54,470 nucleotides of DNA from Streptomyces montanisoli (lineage in GTDB: Bacteria > Actinomycetota > Actinomycetes > Streptomycetales > Streptomycetaceae). Shown piece by piece: positions 7,718 to 15,622 of this stretch (within the stretch, counting starts at the first letter, position 1; every line of letters begins with the position of its first letter). The notes under the pieces were generated by a model. The model was given only the letters and a program-made list of their open reading frames with translations. It had not been told where the DNA came from and did not search any database. Position numbers and translations under genes: made by a program. The DNA lies in the NCBI RefSeq assembly GCF_017813245.1, contig NZ_JAGIQL010000030.1, positions 1 through 54,470 on the forward strand. The letters run 5' to 3'.

Positions 7718-8590
7718 GTGAGCGGCGTACCAGGCAGGCCGGAGGCGGCGCGGCGCCCCGGGACGGCGCTCGTCACCGGTGCCTCCTCGGGCATCGGCTT
7801 CGAGTACGCGCGGCGGCTCGCGTCGCTGGGGCACGACCTCGTGCTCGTCGCGCGTCGCGGCCGGCGGCTCGCCCTGCAGGCGAAGCGGCTGCGCGACGCT
7901 CACGGCGTGCGGGTGGAGGAGGTGCCGGCGGACCTCTCGCAGGACGGGCCGCTCGCCGAGGTGGCGGAGCGCGCCGGTGGCGGCGACGTGAACCTCGTCG
8001 TCAACAGTGCGGCCGTCAACGGTTACGGCCCCTTCGCCGAGGCCGACCCCGCGCTGCTGACGAAGGTCGTGGCGCTGAACGTGACGGCGGTGATGCGGCT
8101 GAGCCGGGCGGCTCTGCCCGGGATGCTGGAGCGGGGCTCCGGCGCCCTCGTGAACGTGGCCTCGCTGCTGGCGTTCGCGGGGAGCCTGCCGCCCTCCCCG
8201 GGCGGGCTGCCGCAGCGCACGGTGTACGGCGGGACGAAGGGGTTCGTCGTCACGTTCACCCGCACGCTCGCGGCCGAACTGGCCGGCACCCCGGTACGCG
8301 TCCAGTTGCTGTGCCCCGGCCTGACCGCCACGGAGTTCCACCTCACGCGTGGCGAGGAGCCGGTGCCGGGTGATGCGCCGCGCGTCCACGACTCGGGCGG
8401 GATGGACCCGGCGGATGTGGTCACGGCGTCGCTCGCCGCGCTGCGTTCCGGCGAGACGGTGTGCGTGCCGGGGCTCGACGCGGCGGAAGCGATCGACGGG
8501 CTGGCGGACGCCGAGCGGGACATCCGCACCGCCGCGGGCGCCTCGCTCGCGCCCCGTTACCGCGACGCCGGCGGGGCCGGGTGCCGCTGA
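7718..8590 (+). CDS. Short-chain dehydrogenase/reductase (SDR)
   Basis: A 290-aa classical SDR. The nucleotide-binding motif TGASSGIG lies at residues 20-27, NSAA at 96-99 replaces NNAG, the catalytic Ser region is NVASLLAF, and Y170-GGT-K174 is the catalytic Tyr-Lys pair. It ends with LLCPGLTATEFH as expected. VARR after the second strand suggests NADP(H) preference. The start is taken at GTG 7718, eight bases after GGGACGGGAG; an in-frame GTG at 7685 would add 11 residues. The substrate is unknown. It stands alone, divergent from the VOC gene. Confidence 0.88.
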   Translation: MSGVPGRPEAARRPGTALVTGASSGIGFEYARRLASLGHDLVLVARRGRRLALQAKRLRDAHGVRVEEVPADLSQDGPLAEVAERAGGGDVNLVVNSAAVNGYGPFAEADPALLTKVVALNVTAVMRLSRAALPGMLERGSGALVNVASLLAFAGSLPPSPGGLPQRTVYGGTKGFVVTFTRTLAAELAGTPVRVQLLCPGLTATEFHLTRGEEPVPGDAPRVHDSGGMDPADVVTASLAALRSGETVCVPGLDAAEAIDGLADAERDIRTAAGASLAPRYRDAGGAGCR

Positions 8591-8745
8591 TCTTTAACCG
8601 TCGCCGATGCGTGCCTTAAGCGCGCCCTAAGAACACGCACCTCTGCCCGATAAGCGGATTTCGCGGCTGCCGGCCGGGCTAGCGTCCTGGAGCGCAAGGC
8701 CTCCTTGCTCCCCACCAATCCCGGCTACGCAGAGGCAGACACACG

Positions 8746-10158
8746 ATGGGCAACAGCACACACCGCCGCACGGTGACCACGAGGACCAAGGTGATCGGGG
8801 CCGTGGTCGCGGCGGGCGTCATAGGCGGCGCCGGGTTCGCGGTCGCCGGCAGCGCGCAGGCCGCCACGGCGGGCGCCGCCTACTCCAGGACCTCTTCCTG
8901 GTCGGGCGGCTACGCCGGCCGGTACGTCGTGACCAACTCGACGGACAGGACGCTGTCCGGTTGGACGCTCGAGTTCGACCTGCCGGCGGGGACCACGCTC
9001 AGTTCGCTGTGGAACGGCACGCACACCGTCGACGGGCGGCACGTGACGGTGAAGCCGGCGAGCTGGAACGGGGACATCGCGCCCGGCGCGTCCGTCACCG
9101 TCGGCTTCGTGACATCGTCGCCGGGCAAGGCGGCCGACCCGACGTCGTGCCTGCTCGACTCCGCCGAGTGCTCCGCCGGCGGCGGCGCGGCCCCGGAGCC
9201 CAGCGGCCGTCCCACCAAGGAGCCGACCACCGGGACGCCGACCGCCCCGACCGGCCCGGCCGCGTCGGGCGGCGGGTTCTCCCCCTATGTGGACACCTCG
9301 CTCTACCCGTCGTACAACCTGCTGGACACCGCGTCGAAGACGGGCGTCACCACGTTCAACCTGGCGTTCGTCACCTCGGGCGGCGGCTGCGTGCCCAAGT
9401 GGGGCGGCGTGAGCGCCATCGGCTCGGACGGCACGCCCGGGCAGATCGACGCCCTGCGCGCCAAGGGCGGTGACGTGCGCGTCTCGTTCGGTGGTGCCTC
9501 GGGCACCGAACTCGCGAGCGCCTGCTCGTCCGCCTCCGACCTCGCGGCGGCGTACGGGAAGGTCATCGACCAGTACAGGCTGACCAAGGTGGACTTCGAC
9601 GTGGAGGGCGCCGCGCTGCCCGACACGGCGGCCGGCACGCGGCGGTCGCAGGCCATCGCCGCGCTGCAGATGTCGCACCCGGGGCTCGACGTGTCGTTCA
9701 CGCTGCCGGTCATGCCCGAGGGGCTGACCCAGGCCGGCGTCGACCTCGTGTCGGACGCGCACAAGAACGGCGTGAAGATCGGCGCTGTCAACGTGATGGC
9801 GATGGACTACGGGGCGTCCTACGGCGGCGACATGGGCCAGTACGCGATCCAGGCGGCGACGGCGACGCAGGCGCAGATCAAGGGCGTACTCGGCCTGTCC
9901 GACGCCGCCGCGTGGAAAACCGTCGCGGTCACGCCGATGATCGGGGTGAACGACGTGAGCTCCGAGAAGTTCACCGTCGCCGACGCGTCGAAGCTGGTGG
10001 ACTTCGCGCGGTCGAAGAAGCTCGCCTGGCTGTCGATGTGGTCAGCGGCCCGCGACAAGCAGTGCGCGGGCGGCGCGAAGAACTCCGCGGACCCGACGTG
10101 CAGTTCGCTCACGCAGCAGCCGCTGGAGTTCACGAAGGCCTTCGGCGCGTACGAGTGA
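8746..10158 (+). CDS. Secreted chitinase: CBM2 domain plus GH18 catalytic domain
   Basis: A 470-aa secreted enzyme. The signal peptide ends near SAQA (residues 36-39). A CBM2-like domain (about 44-125) with GWTLEFDLPAG and SWNGDIAPGASVTVGF follows, then a Pro/Thr/Gly linker (about 145-178) and a GH18 barrel (about 180-470). The catalytic motif is VDFDVEG with Glu287 as the expected acid; the first Asp of the DxxDxDxE consensus is Thr, as in the DFDxEG branch. It should hydrolyse chitin outside the cell. I see no clear copy of the 12-bp direct repeats known upstream of many Streptomyces chitinase genes in 8591-8745. The ribosome binding site before ATG 8746 is weak (AGAGG). Confidence 0.93.
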   Translation: MGNSTHRRTVTTRTKVIGAVVAAGVIGGAGFAVAGSAQAATAGAAYSRTSSWSGGYAGRYVVTNSTDRTLSGWTLEFDLPAGTTLSSLWNGTHTVDGRHVTVKPASWNGDIAPGASVTVGFVTSSPGKAADPTSCLLDSAECSAGGGAAPEPSGRPTKEPTTGTPTAPTGPAASGGGFSPYVDTSLYPSYNLLDTASKTGVTTFNLAFVTSGGGCVPKWGGVSAIGSDGTPGQIDALRAKGGDVRVSFGGASGTELASACSSASDLAAAYGKVIDQYRLTKVDFDVEGAALPDTAAGTRRSQAIAALQMSHPGLDVSFTLPVMPEGLTQAGVDLVSDAHKNGVKIGAVNVMAMDYGASYGGDMGQYAIQAATATQAQIKGVLGLSDAAAWKTVAVTPMIGVNDVSSEKFTVADASKLVDFARSKKLAWLSMWSAARDKQCAGGAKNSADPTCSSLTQQPLEFTKAFGAYE

Positions 10159-10241
10159 GACCGGCCCGCGCGCGGCGTGCCGCGCCCTCGCGGATAGGGT
10201 GACCGGCGCGGCAATTCACGCGGAAAGGCGAGGTCACGGCG

Positions 10242-10943
10242 ATGGCGAAGGCACTGGTTGTGCAGCACGGCCCGGGGAGCGGGCCGGGACGGTGGGCCGG
10301 CTGGCTTGCGGAGGGCGGCCTCGCGCTCGACGTCGTCGCCGCGTACGAGGGCGACCCGCTCCCCGCCTCGCTCGACCACCAGGCGCTGATCGTGCTCGGC
10401 GGTGGCTACCTGCCGGACGACGACGCCCGCGCGCCGTGGCTCGCGCCGACGCGCGCGCTGGTGCGCGAGGCGCTGGACCGTGACATCCCGCTGTTCGGGA
10501 TCTGCCTGGGCGGCCAGATGCTGGCCCAGGTAGCCGGGGGCGCCGTGCGCGGCGAGTACGGGGAGCCGGAGTTCGGCAGCACACCGCTCACGCTGCGGCC
10601 CGAGGCCGCGGACGACCCGCTGTTCGCGGGGCTGCCCGCGCGCCCGAGCGCCATCGAGAACCATGTCGACCGGATCACCGAGCTGCCGCCGGGCGCGCGC
10701 TGGCTCGCGCTCAGCGAGCACTGCCCCTACCAGGCGTTCCGCCTCGGATCCCGCGCGTGGGGCGTGCAGTTCCACCCGGAGGCCGAGGCCGACCGGATCC
10801 AGGGGTGGAGCACGGAGCGGCTCGGCAGGTACGGGAGGGACCGCGCGGAGCTGCACGCGGCGGCGGTACGCAACGAGGCGGCCGAGAGCGCGGTCTGGCG
10901 GCAGGTCGCCGCCCGTTTCGCCGCTCTCGCTTCCGCTGCGTGA
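10242..10943 (+). CDS. Class I glutamine amidotransferase domain protein
   Basis: A 233-aa stand-alone GATase1. The nucleophile elbow is FGICLGGQMLAQ, the catalytic His-Glu pair is in VQFHPEAEADR, and ENHVDRITELPPGA is typical of the GuaA-like free-standing amidotransferases. It should release ammonia from glutamine or act as a related gamma-glutamyl hydrolase; no synthase partner is adjacent, so the acceptor is unknown. ATG 10242 follows AAAGGCGAGG. A -10-like TAGGGT at 10195-10200 could serve as promoter. The stop codon lies within the first copy of a 16-bp direct repeat. Confidence 0.9.
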   Translation: MAKALVVQHGPGSGPGRWAGWLAEGGLALDVVAAYEGDPLPASLDHQALIVLGGGYLPDDDARAPWLAPTRALVREALDRDIPLFGICLGGQMLAQVAGGAVRGEYGEPEFGSTPLTLRPEAADDPLFAGLPARPSAIENHVDRITELPPGARWLALSEHCPYQAFRLGSRAWGVQFHPEAEADRIQGWSTERLGRYGRDRAELHAAAVRNEAAESAVWRQVAARFAALASAA

Positions 10944-10980
10944 ACGGGCACGGCCTGACGCGCGTCCGCTGCGTGAACGG
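10932..10980. repeat. 16-bp exact direct repeat across the amidotransferase stop codon
   Basis: TCCGCTGCGTGAACGG occurs at 10932-10947 and again at 10965-10980, a period of 33 bp. The first copy includes the stop codon of the amidotransferase gene. AACGGGC in the first copy can pair with GCCCGTT near 10991-10997, so the region may also form a weak terminator hairpin. Confidence 0.75.
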
Positions 10981-11018
10981 CCGCCGGACGGCCCGTTCTT
11001 GGTAAGATCCACGTTTCG

Positions 11019-11072
11019 ATGACTGTGATCGCCCGCGTACCCGCCCCGTCCGCCGCCGGGATGAGCCGGTGA
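11019..11072 (+). CDS. Possible 17-aa leader peptide
   Basis: ATG 11019 opens a frame encoding [17 protein letters not shown] and ending TGA at 11070-11072, which overlaps the GTG start (11069) of the next gene as GTGA. There is a -10-like TAAGAT at 11003-11008, eleven bases before the ATG, but no convincing ribosome binding site. If translated it would be coupled to the downstream gene. Confidence 0.35.
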   Translation: MTVIARVPAPSAAGMSR

Positions 11073-11920
11073 CGGGCTCCGGCGCGGACTCCGCGGCCGG
11101 GCGGCGGCGGTTCCTGCCCGCGTTCCCGCGGCTGTGGCGGCGGGCGGCCGTGGTCGGTTCCGTGGCGGCGGCCTACGACGCGGCGCACGGCGGCGGGCGC
11201 GCGGGCACCCGGCCGATCGGCAGGGAGGACGAGCAGCGCGTCCTGCGGGAGTGGGAGGTGCTGCGGGATCGGCTCACGTCGCTGGCGCGGGCGCGCCTGG
11301 CCGACGTGGGCGATCTGCTGTCGGACGCACGCCTCGAGCTCCCCGGCGGGGCGGAGTCCGCCGTGCGGCGGGAGTACGACGCGGCGCTCGAGGCGTTCCA
11401 GGCGGCGGGCAAGATCCTCGACGAGGCGGTGGACCTGCCGGACCTCACGGCGTCCGTGGTGCTCGCCGACCGCGCGGCGGAGCTGTTCGCCGCCGCGCAC
11501 GCACGCCACGAGGGCAGGCGTCCGCCGAAGAGGGTGGTGCGCTGCTTCTACAACCCGCTGCACGGACGCGCCGAGCTGCCCACCGACCGGGCGACGCACG
11601 GAAAGCGCGGTAAGGGCGGCAAGGGCGCGAAGGGCGGCGGGCGCGTACGTGTCTCGCCGCGCGAGGCTGCCGCCGACCGGCGGCCCGCCTGCTCCTCGTG
11701 CCGGCTCGCGATCCTCGCGGACCAGGCCCCCGACGTGCTGCCCGCGCTGTTCACCGTCAAGGTGTCCAAGCACCGCAGCGCGAAGGTGTTCGTGCCGTAC
11801 TACGCCCTGCCGCAGCAGATGTCGCTGTGGTCGGCGACGGGGTGCGGGGCCTACGACGACGAGGCGCCGGCCCGGGTGCTGCGCGGCGAGCACCGGCGGC
11901 GAGCAGAAGGCGCCCGCTGA
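11069..11920 (+). CDS. Unrecognised protein with conserved-looking Cys motifs
   Basis: A 283-aa protein I cannot assign. The first 30 residues are basic ([29 protein letters not shown]), with a weakly hydrophobic stretch. Residues about 50-155 are predicted helical and charged. A Lys/Gly-rich linker ([13 protein letters not shown], about 178-190) leads to a C-terminal region with CSSC (about 210-213), [15 protein letters not shown] and GCGAYDD; an earlier RCFYNPLHG supplies another Cys and His. This could be a zinc-binding module. GTG 11069 overlaps a leader frame. It lies between an amidotransferase and a leaderless chloramphenicol phosphotransferase, with no obvious functional link to either. 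Confidence 0.7.
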   Translation: MTGSGADSAAGRRRFLPAFPRLWRRAAVVGSVAAAYDAAHGGGRAGTRPIGREDEQRVLREWEVLRDRLTSLARARLADVGDLLSDARLELPGGAESAVRREYDAALEAFQAAGKILDEAVDLPDLTASVVLADRAAELFAAAHARHEGRRPPKRVVRCFYNPLHGRAELPTDRATHGKRGKGGKGAKGGGRVRVSPREAAADRRPACSSCRLAILADQAPDVLPALFTVKVSKHRSAKVFVPYYALPQQMSLWSATGCGAYDDEAPARVLRGEHRRRAEGAR

Positions 11921-11927
11921 AATCCCG

Positions 11928-11956
11928 GTGACCCGCGGGGGCGCCGGGGCTAGGTT
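11928..11956 (+). promoter_or_regulatory. Leaderless-type promoter of the chloramphenicol phosphotransferase gene
   Basis: GTGACC (11928-11933), a 17-bp spacer and TAGGTT (11951-11956) match the main vegetative promoter pattern. The GTG start codon is only seven bases after the -10, and there is no ribosome binding site, so transcription should begin at or next to the start codon. Confidence 0.6.
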
Positions 11957-11963
11957 GGCCCGT

Positions 11964-12500
11964 GTGTCCTTCCAGGTGATCGTGCTCAACGGTGGTTCCA
12001 GTGCGGGGAAGTCCGGAATTGCCCGGTGCCTGCAGCACGTCCTGCTCCCTGAGCCGTGGCTGTCGCTCAGCGTCGACACACTGGTCGACGCGCTGCCGGC
12101 CGCGCTGCGCGACGCCGAGGACGGCCTGACGTTCGAGCCGTCGGGCGAGGTGCGCGCGGGCGCCGGCTTCCGCGAGGTGGAGGCGGCGTGGATCGAGGGG
12201 GTCGCGGCCATGGCGCGGGCCGGTGCGCGGGTGGTGGTGGACGAGGTGTTCCTCGGCGGCGCCGCGTCGCAGGAGCGGTGGGTGGCGCGGCTCGGCGGGC
12301 TGCGGGTGCTGTGGGTGGGGGTCAGGTGCGACGCCCGGGTGGCGGCGGGCCGGGAGACCGCGCGCGGCGACCGGGTCGCCGGCATGGCCGCCGCGCAGGC
12401 CGGTGTGGTGCACCGGGGCGTGCGCTACGACATGGAGGTGGACACGACCCGTACGGAGGCGCGGGACTGCGCCCTGGCCATCGCGCGGCGCGTGACGTGA
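11964..12500 (+). CDS. cpt: Chloramphenicol 3-O-phosphotransferase
   Basis: A 178-aa kinase, the same length as the Streptomyces venezuelae enzyme as I recall it. It has the Walker [17 protein letters not shown] (residues 9-24), SVD with Asp38 at the catalytic base position (Asp37 in the prototype), [31 protein letters not shown] and [15 protein letters not shown]. These are near-verbatim matches to the prototype from memory, so phosphorylation of the chloramphenicol 3-hydroxyl using ATP is likely, inactivating the drug. It is cytoplasmic. GTG 11964 has no ribosome binding site but sits seven bases after a good -10. No chloramphenicol biosynthesis genes are in the window, so it may be resistance to a drug made elsewhere or act on another substrate. 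Confidence 0.9.
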   Translation: MSFQVIVLNGGSSAGKSGIARCLQHVLLPEPWLSLSVDTLVDALPAALRDAEDGLTFEPSGEVRAGAGFREVEAAWIEGVAAMARAGARVVVDEVFLGGAASQERWVARLGGLRVLWVGVRCDARVAAGRETARGDRVAGMAAAQAGVVHRGVRYDMEVDTTRTEARDCALAIARRVT

Positions 12501-12559
12501 ACTCCCAGGACGCCTGAGGCAGTCGGCCGTCCGGGGCCTCGGACGCGACCCCGCCGGAA

Positions 12560-12601
12560 TTGACCGCTGCACGCATCTAGGCCGTACCGACCGGTCGGTA
12601 C
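12560..12601 (+). promoter_or_regulatory. Promoter overlapped by perfect 18-bp palindrome (TetR-type operator)
   Basis: TTGACC at 12560-12565 can act as -35. A perfect 18-bp palindrome, GTACCGACCGGTCGGTAC, spans 12584-12601 and covers the place of the -10 (TACCGA at 12585, 19-bp spacer). A repressor dimer here would block RNA polymerase. The ACCGA-N4-TCGGT core is typical of TetR-family sites and recurs upstream of paaK at 44804-44817. It controls the MFS transporter gene at 12682. Confidence 0.65.
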
Positions 12602-12681
12602 TAGCCTCTCCCCCACCTCGGAGCGGGCGCGGGCGCGGGGTGCGCCCGCACGGCGTGCTCCGGCATGCGGAGGAGGCCCCC

Positions 12682-14349
12682 ATGCCCACCCGTCCTGGCA
12701 GTCCCGGCGTCGCCTCCCGGCTGTGGTACCGGGAGTTGCCGCACTATCCGGCGCCGCCCCGGCGGTACGCCAACCTGGCGATCGTCGTGGTGACGACGGT
12801 CGTGCTCTACTACATGCTCTACGTGCAGTACGCGGTGGCGACGTCGATCATCACCCACTACGGCATGAGCTACACGTACTTCGTCTGGGTGTCCGTGCTG
12901 GGCAACCTCGTCGGCGCGTTCACCTCGCTCGTCGCCGGGCTCGCCGACCGGTGGGGCCGCGCGAACCTGGTGGTCTACGGGCTGCTGGTGGCGGGTCTGC
13001 TGCTGGTGTTCGCGCTGCCCGCCGCGCCGGACAAGACGCTCTACACGGTGGTGTTCTGCCTGGTGGGTCTCGTGGAGGGGATCGTGCTCGTCGCGACGCC
13101 GGCGCTGATACGGGACTTCTCGCCCCAGCTGGGCCGGGCGACGGCGATGGGCTACTGGACGATGGGGCCGGTGCTCGGCTCGCTGGTGGTCACCGTCGTC
13201 ACCAGCACCACGCTCGACTCCTCGTCGTGGCAGGACGAGTTGCGGTACTCGGGCGTCGCCGGGCTCGTCGTGTTCGCCGTCGCGCTGTTCGCGCTGCGTG
13301 AGCTGTCCCCGGGGCTGCGCGGCCAGGTGATGGTCAGCCTGCGTGACCGTGCGCTGGTGGAGGCACGGGCCCGGCGCGGGGCGGGTGCGGCGGCCACCGG
13401 CGACGGGTCGCCGTGGCGGCAGATGCTCCACCTCGACGTGGTGGGTTCCGCCGTCGCCATCAGTGTGTTCCTGCTGCTGTACTTCGCCGCGGTGGGCAAC
13501 TTCGTGGTGTACTTCTCCGCCAACTTCGGCTACAGCCAGCAGCGGACGAACGCGCTCGCCAACTGGTACTGGGGTGCCAACGCGATCGCCCTCGTGGTGG
13601 TCGGGCTGCTGTCGGACAGGCTGCGGGTGCGCAAGCCGTTCATGCTGGTGGGCGCGGCCGGCTCGATCGCGGCGACGTCGTACTTCGCGGTCCTCGCCAC
13701 GCACCACGAGGCGAGCTACTCGACCTTCGCGTGGCTGTTCGTGGCGATCGGTGTCTTCTCGGGCGTGGCCTACGCGCCGTGGATGGCGAGCTTCACCGAG
13801 ACGGTGGAGAGGCGCAACCCCGCGGCGACGGCGGCCGGCCTCGCGGTGTGGGGGTGGACGCTGCGGATCGTGGTGGCCGCGTCGAGCGCCGTGCTGCCGC
13901 TGGTGGTCACCTCCGCGTCACCGCTCGTGGAGCACGGCGAGGCGGTCGCGGCCGCGCAGCGCGAGGCGGGCCCGGCGCTCGCGGTGGTGAACGCGCACCC
14001 GGACCTGTTCGCGCGGCTCGCGAAGTACCCGGCGGGCAAGGCGCCACGGGAGCTGGCGGCGCGGGCGGCGCGCGAGGTGGGCCCCTCGGGCCTCGCTCTG
14101 GTGCAGAAGGCGCAGCCGCAGCTCGACGTACTGCGCCGGTACGGTCCCGAGGTCGCCAGGGCGAGCCGGCAGGGTCCCGGCCAGTGGCAGACGTGGTGGT
14201 GGGTGACGGTGGGCGGCCAGGTCGTGTTCGTCCCGTTCGTCTTCGTCATGGCGGGACGCTGGAGCCCGCGCCGGGCCAAGGAGGACGAGCGGCGCCACCG
14301 GGAGGCCGTGGCGGACGAGGAGCTGGCGCTGGCGGGCGACGGCGCCTGA
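12682..14349 (+). CDS. MFS transporter with long periplasm-side or cytoplasmic insert
   Basis: A 555-aa permease. Hydrophobic segments begin at LAIVVVTTVVLYYMLYVQYA and continue through about twelve membrane helices. The cytoplasmic loop motif GLADRWGRANLVVYG after helix 2 and the weaker SDRLRVRKPFMLVG after helix 8 mark both MFS halves. Before the last helix there is an unusual hydrophilic insert of about 110 residues (HGEAVAAAQREAG to ASRQGPGQW), making it longer than most members. ATG 12682 follows GGAGG. The substrate is not clear. The upstream palindrome shared with paaK makes import of an aromatic acid a reasonable guess, but it is only a guess. Confidence 0.86.
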   Translation: MPTRPGSPGVASRLWYRELPHYPAPPRRYANLAIVVVTTVVLYYMLYVQYAVATSIITHYGMSYTYFVWVSVLGNLVGAFTSLVAGLADRWGRANLVVYGLLVAGLLLVFALPAAPDKTLYTVVFCLVGLVEGIVLVATPALIRDFSPQLGRATAMGYWTMGPVLGSLVVTVVTSTTLDSSSWQDELRYSGVAGLVVFAVALFALRELSPGLRGQVMVSLRDRALVEARARRGAGAAATGDGSPWRQMLHLDVVGSAVAISVFLLLYFAAVGNFVVYFSANFGYSQQRTNALANWYWGANAIALVVVGLLSDRLRVRKPFMLVGAAGSIAATSYFAVLATHHEASYSTFAWLFVAIGVFSGVAYAPWMASFTETVERRNPAATAAGLAVWGWTLRIVVAASSAVLPLVVTSASPLVEHGEAVAAAQREAGPALAVVNAHPDLFARLAKYPAGKAPRELAARAAREVGPSGLALVQKAQPQLDVLRRYGPEVARASRQGPGQWQTWWWVTVGGQVVFVPFVFVMAGRWSPRRAKEDERRHREAVADEELALAGDGA

Positions 14350-14416
14350 CGCGACGTCCCGCTCGCAACCCGGCCGCCGCGGCTCTGTTCAAGCCGGGCG
14401 TTCGGTGAGACGGTGG

Positions 14417-14438
14417 GGGCCGGGCGCCTGCCCGGCCC
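14417..14438 (+). terminator. Hairpin after the MFS gene
   Basis: GGGCCGGGC and GCCCGGCCC form a perfect 9-bp stem with a 4-base loop. It lies 68 bp after the MFS stop codon and before the STAS gene. There is no T-run, as usual in Streptomyces. Confidence 0.5.
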
Positions 14439-14501
14439 TCCAGGCCGGCGGGCCCGAGGCCATCAGGCAGGTGTGGCCGCACCCGGAGAGGGGGACGCGG
14501 C

Positions 14502-14867
14502 ATGTCCACGATGACGTTCACCTCCGCGCGCCATGCCCGTGCCGTCGTACTGTCACCGCACGGCGATCTCGACTTCGGCGCGCTCCCGCTGCTCTGCCGC
14601 GCTCTCGCCGAGATGCCGGCCGGCACGCGCGACGTGACGCTCGACATGCGCGACGTGCCCTTCATGGACGTCGCGGGCGTCCATCTGATGGAGGAGCTGC
14701 GCCTGTTCGGGCTGCGGCGCAGGGCGAGTGTGGAGACCGTCGGCTGGCAGCGGCAGCCACTGCGCGTGCTGCGCCTGAACGGCAGGGCCGTGCGGGACGG
14801 CCGGTACCGGGTGAGCGCCGCGCGCGTCCTGATGCACCGCCCGCGTCCGGACGGCGCGGGCGGCTGA
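14502..14867 (+). CDS. STAS-domain protein lacking the phosphorylatable serine
   Basis: A 121-aa single STAS domain related to anti-sigma factor antagonists: VVLSPHGDLDFGALPLLCRAL, DVTLDMRDVPFMDVAGVHLMEEL and a C-terminal helix-strand region. In SpoIIAA the motif is MDSSG, with Ser58 phosphorylated by the anti-sigma kinase. Here it reads M-D56-V57-A58-G59, so the phosphosite is Ala. It cannot be switched off by that phosphorylation and might be a constitutive antagonist or have another role. ATG 14502 follows GGAGAGGGGG. No anti-sigma factor gene is adjacent; partners would be elsewhere. Confidence 0.85.
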   Translation: MSTMTFTSARHARAVVLSPHGDLDFGALPLLCRALAEMPAGTRDVTLDMRDVPFMDVAGVHLMEELRLFGLRRRASVETVGWQRQPLRVLRLNGRAVRDGRYRVSAARVLMHRPRPDGAGG

Positions 14868-14991
14868 GCCGTCACGGATCGTCCCGGGTCTGTAACAGGC
14901 CTGCGCCCGTACAACTCCCCCCGGTGATCGGCGGTCTGACGTTGTGTGGCGTTGACCGACGCCGCTTCTGCCAAGAGCAGGGGGAACAACG

Positions 14992-15510
14992 ATGAAGTTC
15001 ACTCAGCGTGGTGCCGTGGCCGGAGTCGCTCTCGCGGGTCTGGCATGTGCGGGCGTGGTCCTCGCGCCTGCCGCCGGGGCCGCTCCATCCTCGGGCGCCG
15101 CCCCCGCGGCATCCGCCTCCGCCGCATCGCACGCGGTACCGGCCGCGGCGGCGGTCACCACCGGCGCGAAGACCCCGGCCGTCGCCTACAACAACGCATG
15201 CGGCTCCGGGTACGGCGTGGTCAACTCCGCGCCCATCGGGACCGCGGGCACCGTCTACCTCACCTACAGCTCGAAGACCAAGAAGAACTGCGTCGTCACC
15301 GTGCGCAGCAGGCCGGGCGCCGCGGTCCACATGACGGCGTCCATCGGCGTCGGCACGCACACGCGTGACGTCGTCGACTCGGGCGACTACACCACGTACG
15401 CGGGTCCCGTGTACCTCTACGCGCCGGGCCAGTGCGTCAGCTGGCGCGGCGAGATCGCGGGCGCGGTCGCGGGCAAGAACCAGACGAACTGCGCGGCGCT
15501 CGCGCGCTGA
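14992..15510 (+). CDS. sapA: Spore-associated protein A-like secreted protein
   Basis: A 172-aa secreted protein. The signal peptide ends near APAAGAAP (about residue 28), followed by an Ala/Ser-rich stretch and a compact domain starting NNACGSGYGVVNSAPIG, with TVYLTYSSKTKKNCVVTV, TYAGPVYLYAPGQCVSWRG and NQTNCAALAR. The Cys pairs and GYGVVNSAPIG and YAGPVY motifs match Streptomyces SapA-like proteins, found on spores or aerial mycelium. Its biochemical role is unknown. ATG 14992 is preceded by AGGGGG. A strong hairpin follows the stop codon. The symbol is by resemblance, since several paralogues exist in the genus. Confidence 0.82.
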   Translation: MKFTQRGAVAGVALAGLACAGVVLAPAAGAAPSSGAAPAASASAASHAVPAAAAVTTGAKTPAVAYNNACGSGYGVVNSAPIGTAGTVYLTYSSKTKKNCVVTVRSRPGAAVHMTASIGVGTHTRDVVDSGDYTTYAGPVYLYAPGQCVSWRGEIAGAVAGKNQTNCAALAR

Positions 15511-15539
15511 CGCCTGGCACCGACACCCGCACTGACGCC

Positions 15540-15577
15540 GGTGCGGGCGGCCCGGCAACCACCGGGCCGCCCGCACC
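15540..15577. terminator. Bidirectional terminator, 16-bp perfect stem
   Basis: GGTGCGGGCGGCCCGG (15540-15555) pairs perfectly with its complement at 15562-15577 around a 6-base loop. It sits between the converging sapA-like and GH65 genes and can end both transcripts. Confidence 0.85.
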
Positions 15578-15622
15578 CACGCGAAACGCGCTCCCACGCG
15601 GACGCGTGCGCAGGCGCCGTGC

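Noticed and set aside
8591..8745. Chitinase direct-repeat operator
   Set aside because: I looked for the 12-bp TGGTCCAGACCT-type repeats before the chitinase and found none.
11964..12500. Part of a chloramphenicol biosynthesis cluster
   Set aside because: None of the neighbouring genes is an aminodeoxychorismate, NRPS or halogenase gene.
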